A stretch of DNA of 64,000 nt from contig NZ_JHEG04000001.1 of assembly GCF_000760695.4 (NCBI RefSeq), positions 7,911,123-7,975,122 of the forward strand, written 5' to 3'. A program made the position numbers and the translations under genes. The notes under the pieces are model-generated. The model had not been told where the DNA came from, made no database searches, and saw only the letters and a list, made by a program, of their open reading frames with translations. The number at the start of each line of letters is the position of its first letter. Position 1 is the stretch's first letter. This DNA is from Tolypothrix bouteillei VB521301 (GTDB lineage Bacteria > Cyanobacteriota > Cyanobacteriia > Cyanobacteriales > Nostocaceae). Positions 61,043 to 64,000 of this stretch are shown one piece after another.

Positions 61043-64000
61043 CTAAGAAACGATCTCGAAATCGTTTCCAGTGAGAGATGGGTTGTTGGCAATGGTGGCA
61101 AACTGAGCACCTGTACCAAAACCAGAGGTTACCCCATCTTGGTTGTAGAACAATTTACCGTTACCAGAATTGTATACAATCTTAGCTGTACTGATTGATG
61201 CTGCAAAATCATCTGTCACTATTGCAAATTCATTCGTTACATTGAAACCAATACCTACTCCACTGTTAAGAGCAGTGAAGGTGGTCTTATCAAGTATTAT
61301 CTTGTCAGAATTAGAGGTAAAGTCACTAATCCTGTCAATTCCAACAGCACTGGCAACAAAAGCAGCATTTGAATTAAAGAGGAAGCGATCGCTATCAAGA
61401 CCACCAGTAAGGATATCATTACCAGATCCACCATCTAGAGTATCATTGCCACTATCACCAAATAGAGAATCATTACCATCTCCGCCAGATAAGTTGTTAG
61501 CAAGGCTGTTAGCTCCAATGTTGTTATCAGAAGCGTTACCTGTACCGTTAACTGCATTGCTACCTATGAGATAAAGATTTTCTACATAAGTAGGTAACAC
61601 ATAGCTTGTAAATGCGCGAACGATATCTATACCACCAGTACTAGTTTCTCCCTTGATGATATCGCTAGCACTATCAACATAGTAAATGTCATCGCCGTTA
61701 CCTCCAATCATAGTGTCACTACCAGCGCCACCGACTAGAGAGTCATTGCCATTCCCGCCATCAAGAGTGTCATCACCACCATTACCCTCAAGAGTGTCAT
61801 TGCCATCTTCACCAAATAAGAAATTGACACCACTATGACCAGTAATATAGTTATTACTGGCGTTACCTGTACCATTGACAGCATTGCCAGAAAGGTAGAG
61901 GTTTTCCACATTATCACTTAAGGTAAAGCTTAGAGAGGCAAAAACAGTATCAGTACCGCTTGTACCAATTTCATTAACTATGTCGTTAGCATCAACATAG
62001 TAGATATCATTCCCATTACCACCAATAAGGGTATCGTTACCAGCTGCACCGTTGAGAATATCATTTCCATCACCACCAGTCAGAATATTGGCACTGCTGT
62101 TACCCAGCATATAATTATTATTGCTGTTACCTGTGCCGTTAATTGCATTACTACCTAAAAGGGTAATGTTATCTACATTAGTACCTAGAGTGTAGTTTAC
62201 AGATGCATAAACAATATCAATACCACCCGTATCAGTTTCCTGAATAGAATCATTGATATCGTCAACATAGTAGATGTCGTTGCCATCACCACCAATGAGG
62301 ATGTCGATACCAGACCCACCATTGAGTGTATCATTACCAGCCCCACCGTCAAGCTTGTCATTACCAGCCCCGCCATCAAGAGTATCATTGCCCTCGTTAC
62401 CAGAAAGCATGTTGATAGCACTATTACCTAAAATGTAATTGTTAGCAGCATTTCCTGTACCGTCAATGGCGTTATTACCTATAAGGTAGAGGTTTTCTAA
62501 GTTAGTTCCTAAGAAAGAATAGCTGATAGATGCGGAAACAGTATCTATACCACCAGTACTGCTTTCTTGTATGGAATCACCTACAGCATCAACGTAATAA
62601 CTGTCATTACCATCGCCACCAATGAGAGTGTCGTTTCCTGCTGAACCCTGAAGTTGGTCATTTCCTGCTCCCCCATAAATAAAGTCATTCCCAGCGCCAC
62701 CGTCTAGTTGATCATTGCCAGCATCACCATTGAGAGTATCATTGCCAGAGCCACCATAGAAATTATCATTGCCCAACCCTCCATTAAGAGTGTCATTACC
62801 TGCCCCACTCACAAAAGTATCATTGCCACTCGTGCCAGTAAAAGTTACATTACCGACAAAATGTTCTAGTTTGAAAATTTCAAAGTTTGATACAGTCGTA
62901 CTACCAATACCTTGAAGTTGATTGGAAGAAGTTGCTAAGTTAATGGTTATTGTGTTTGAACTAGTGCCACCAGAGAGAATAAAGGTATCTGTTCCAGCAC
63001 CACCGCTGAAGGTATCATTTTGTTGAAGATTGGCAAAGGTAGTGACAATAGTATCATTTCCGCCTGAAGCATCAATAAAATCACTTCCACTTGTTGCTGT
63101 ATAATTCTCATTAGAATTTGTACCGACAATACCTCCATCTGGAGGCGCAACATTAATGACAAAAGTAGTTTCAGCAGTTTCTGCATCCGAATCAGTGGCT
63201 TTAACTTTAACGCTTACAGTACCTACGTTGCCATTTCCTGGAGTACCACTAAAGGTTTGGGTCGCTGCATTAAAAGACAACCACTTAGGCAACCCAGCAC
63301 CAGTAGTAAGAGTTAGTACGTCTCCGTTAGTAGCGATATCAGGATCGGTAAAGACATTTGATGGAAGTTTAAAATTAAAAGGTATGTTAGCTTTTGCAGC
63401 CTGATTGGGTATTGTACCAGCAATAGGTACATCATTAACAGAGTTAATTTTAATTGTCAAAGACCCAATTTCTTGAGAAATTAATGTTGAGCCGCCATTA
63501 TTAGTTGTATTTATATTGACACGATTTCCTCCAATAGTGTAACCAAGAGCGTAAGTATTATCTATTGCTCGCAGTTGTAGTGGTGATGGCGTACCATTGA
63601 AATTAGAACCGGGAAGAAAGCGTACTTTAGTATCTTGAGAGAGTGCTAGAGCGTTGGTACCATCATTTACGCTACCAATATCGAACCAAGTGCTACCATC
63701 AGTAGAGTACTGCCATTTTCCTTGCGTAGTGGTAGCAGTATTACTAACTACAGCGATACCGCCCAAAGGCTCATCTGTATCATTATCACTAACTAGATCG
63801 CCAAATAGTTCAAGAACAGTGCGCCCAAGAGGATTGATAGTATCTTCATTTACTGAACTCAAGGTAGCATTAGCTGTAAGGGTGGGTGCAGTATTCAAAG
63901 TATGACTATATTCTTGAATTACAGAAATCTGAAATGCGAAGTCAACATTTGCAGCCCCAATCCTGACTCCTAACTCCCAATCTCCTCCCAACGCATTACT
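61043..64000 (-). CDS. RTX calcium-binding surface protein, C-terminal portion (5' end beyond window)
   Basis: 985 codons remain, open to the right edge; the only start-like codon near the edge is a TTG at 63991, and the first visible repeat domain is preceded by coding sequence, so the true N-terminus lies outside. Order: a bacterial adhesin domain (NTAPTLTANATLSSVNED, QGKWQYSTDGSTWFDIG), a putative Ig/cadherin-like domain (IPNQAAKANIPF to FSGTPGNGNVG), then repeated GGxGNDxLxGGxGND calcium-binding nonapeptides. Four larger units of VENLYLIG, NGTGNxxNNY and YYVDxxxDxIxE follow, and an RTX C-terminus (DRFLF...ISDFTSNSDKIILD). Type I secretion and calcium-dependent surface attachment are expected. 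A terminator follows at 60908. Confidence 0.9.
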   Translation of the reverse strand, partial: SNALGGDWELGVRIGAANVDFAFQISVIQEYSHTLNTAPTLTANATLSSVNEDTINPLGRTVLELFGDLVSDNDTDEPLGGIAVVSNTATTTQGKWQYSTDGSTWFDIGSVNDGTNALALSQDTKVRFLPGSNFNGTPSPLQLRAIDNTYALGYTIGGNRVNINTTNNGGSTLISQEIGSLTIKINSVNDVPIAGTIPNQAAKANIPFNFKLPSNVFTDPDIATNGDVLTLTTGAGLPKWLSFNAATQTFSGTPGNGNVGTVSVKVKATDSDAETAETTFVINVAPPDGGIVGTNSNENYTATSGSDFIDASGGNDTIVTTFANLQQNDTFSGGAGTDTFILSGGTSSNTITINLATSSNQLQGIGSTTVSNFEIFKLEHFVGNVTFTGTSGNDTFVSGAGNDTLNGGLGNDNFYGGSGNDTLNGDAGNDQLDGGAGNDFIYGGAGNDQLQGSAGNDTLIGGDGNDSYYVDAVGDSIQESSTGGIDTVSASISYSFLGTNLENLYLIGNNAIDGTGNAANNYILGNSAINMLSGNEGNDTLDGGAGNDKLDGGAGNDTLNGGSGIDILIGGDGNDIYYVDDINDSIQETDTGGIDIVYASVNYTLGTNVDNITLLGSNAINGTGNSNNNYMLGNSSANILTGGDGNDILNGAAGNDTLIGGNGNDIYYVDANDIVNEIGTSGTDTVFASLSFTLSDNVENLYLSGNAVNGTGNASNNYITGHSGVNFLFGEDGNDTLEGNGGDDTLDGGNGNDSLVGGAGSDTMIGGNGDDIYYVDSASDIIKGETSTGGIDIVRAFTSYVLPTYVENLYLIGSNAVNGTGNASDNNIGANSLANNLSGGDGNDSLFGDSGNDTLDGGSGNDILTGGLDSDRFLFNSNAAFVASAVGIDRISDFTSNSDKIILDKTTFTALNSGVGIGFNVTNEFAIVTDDFAASISTAKIVYNSGNGKLFYNQDGVTSGFGTGAQFATIANNPSLTGNDFEIVS

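Overview
The window reads as a piece of a filamentous, probably heterocyst-forming cyanobacterial chromosome (Nostocales; a Scytonema-, Tolypothrix- or Nostoc-like genome would fit). The evidence is the many copies of the HIP1 octamer GCGATCGC, heptanucleotide arrays of the TTAGCCA/TTAGCAA type, Uma2 proteins, a XisI protein, a CHAT/DUF928/CHASE2 cluster, and chemoreceptors with cyanobacteriochrome-like GAF domains. The genus cannot be fixed from the sequence alone.

Layout. 1-4.1 kb: end of a CHASE2 protein gene and a DUF928 gene (minus), facing a TPR-CHAT caspase-like protease (plus). 4.2-11.2 kb: accessory genes, namely a membrane protein with an alpha/beta-hydrolase domain, a Uma2 nuclease-fold protein, a TetR regulator divergent from a glutathione S-transferase with two operator-like sites between them, a small membrane protein and a GT-C type membrane glycosyltransferase. 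11.4-11.7 kb: a nested palindromic MITE-like repeat. 11.7-16.6 kb (minus): an RNA repair operon hen1 - thg1-like - pnkp whose spacers are heptamer arrays. 16.8-17.1 kb: a repeat cluster. 17.6-25.1 kb: two paralogous chemoreceptors with MHYT-GAF-LOV-HAMP-MCP architecture, separated by a solo tnpB transposon. 25.2-27.3 kb: xisI with only a relic of xisH, a second Uma2 gene and a DoxX-family membrane protein.

28.0-59.7 kb is a large cell-surface polysaccharide locus. It opens with a Wzc/GumC-like co-polymerase with a BY-kinase domain and a GT4 glycosyltransferase on the plus strand. About two dozen minus-strand genes follow: GT2, GT4 and CgeB-type glycosyltransferases, three left-handed beta-helix acyltransferases, an asparagine-synthase-like amidotransferase, a Wzy-like polymerase, two class I methyltransferases, an FkbM methyltransferase, a YdcF-like protein, and a Wzm/Wzt ABC exporter preceded by a small zinc-ribbon protein. 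The locus mixes hallmarks of the Wzy route (polymerase, Wzc) with those of the ABC route (Wzm, Wzt with a C-terminal carbohydrate-binding domain). No initiating phosphoglycosyl transferase, Wzx flippase or Wza exporter is visible. 61.0-64.0 kb holds the C-terminal part of a large RTX calcium-binding surface protein, running off the right edge and followed by a clear Rho-independent terminator.

The items I rate most worth a second look are the chemoreceptor pair, which carries LOV photoreceptor motifs in both copies and a bilin-attachment Cys-His motif in only one; the Hen1/Thg1-like/Pnkp operon with repeats at gene boundaries and inside pnkp; and the uncharacterised zinc-ribbon gene coupled to the Wzm/Wzt exporter.
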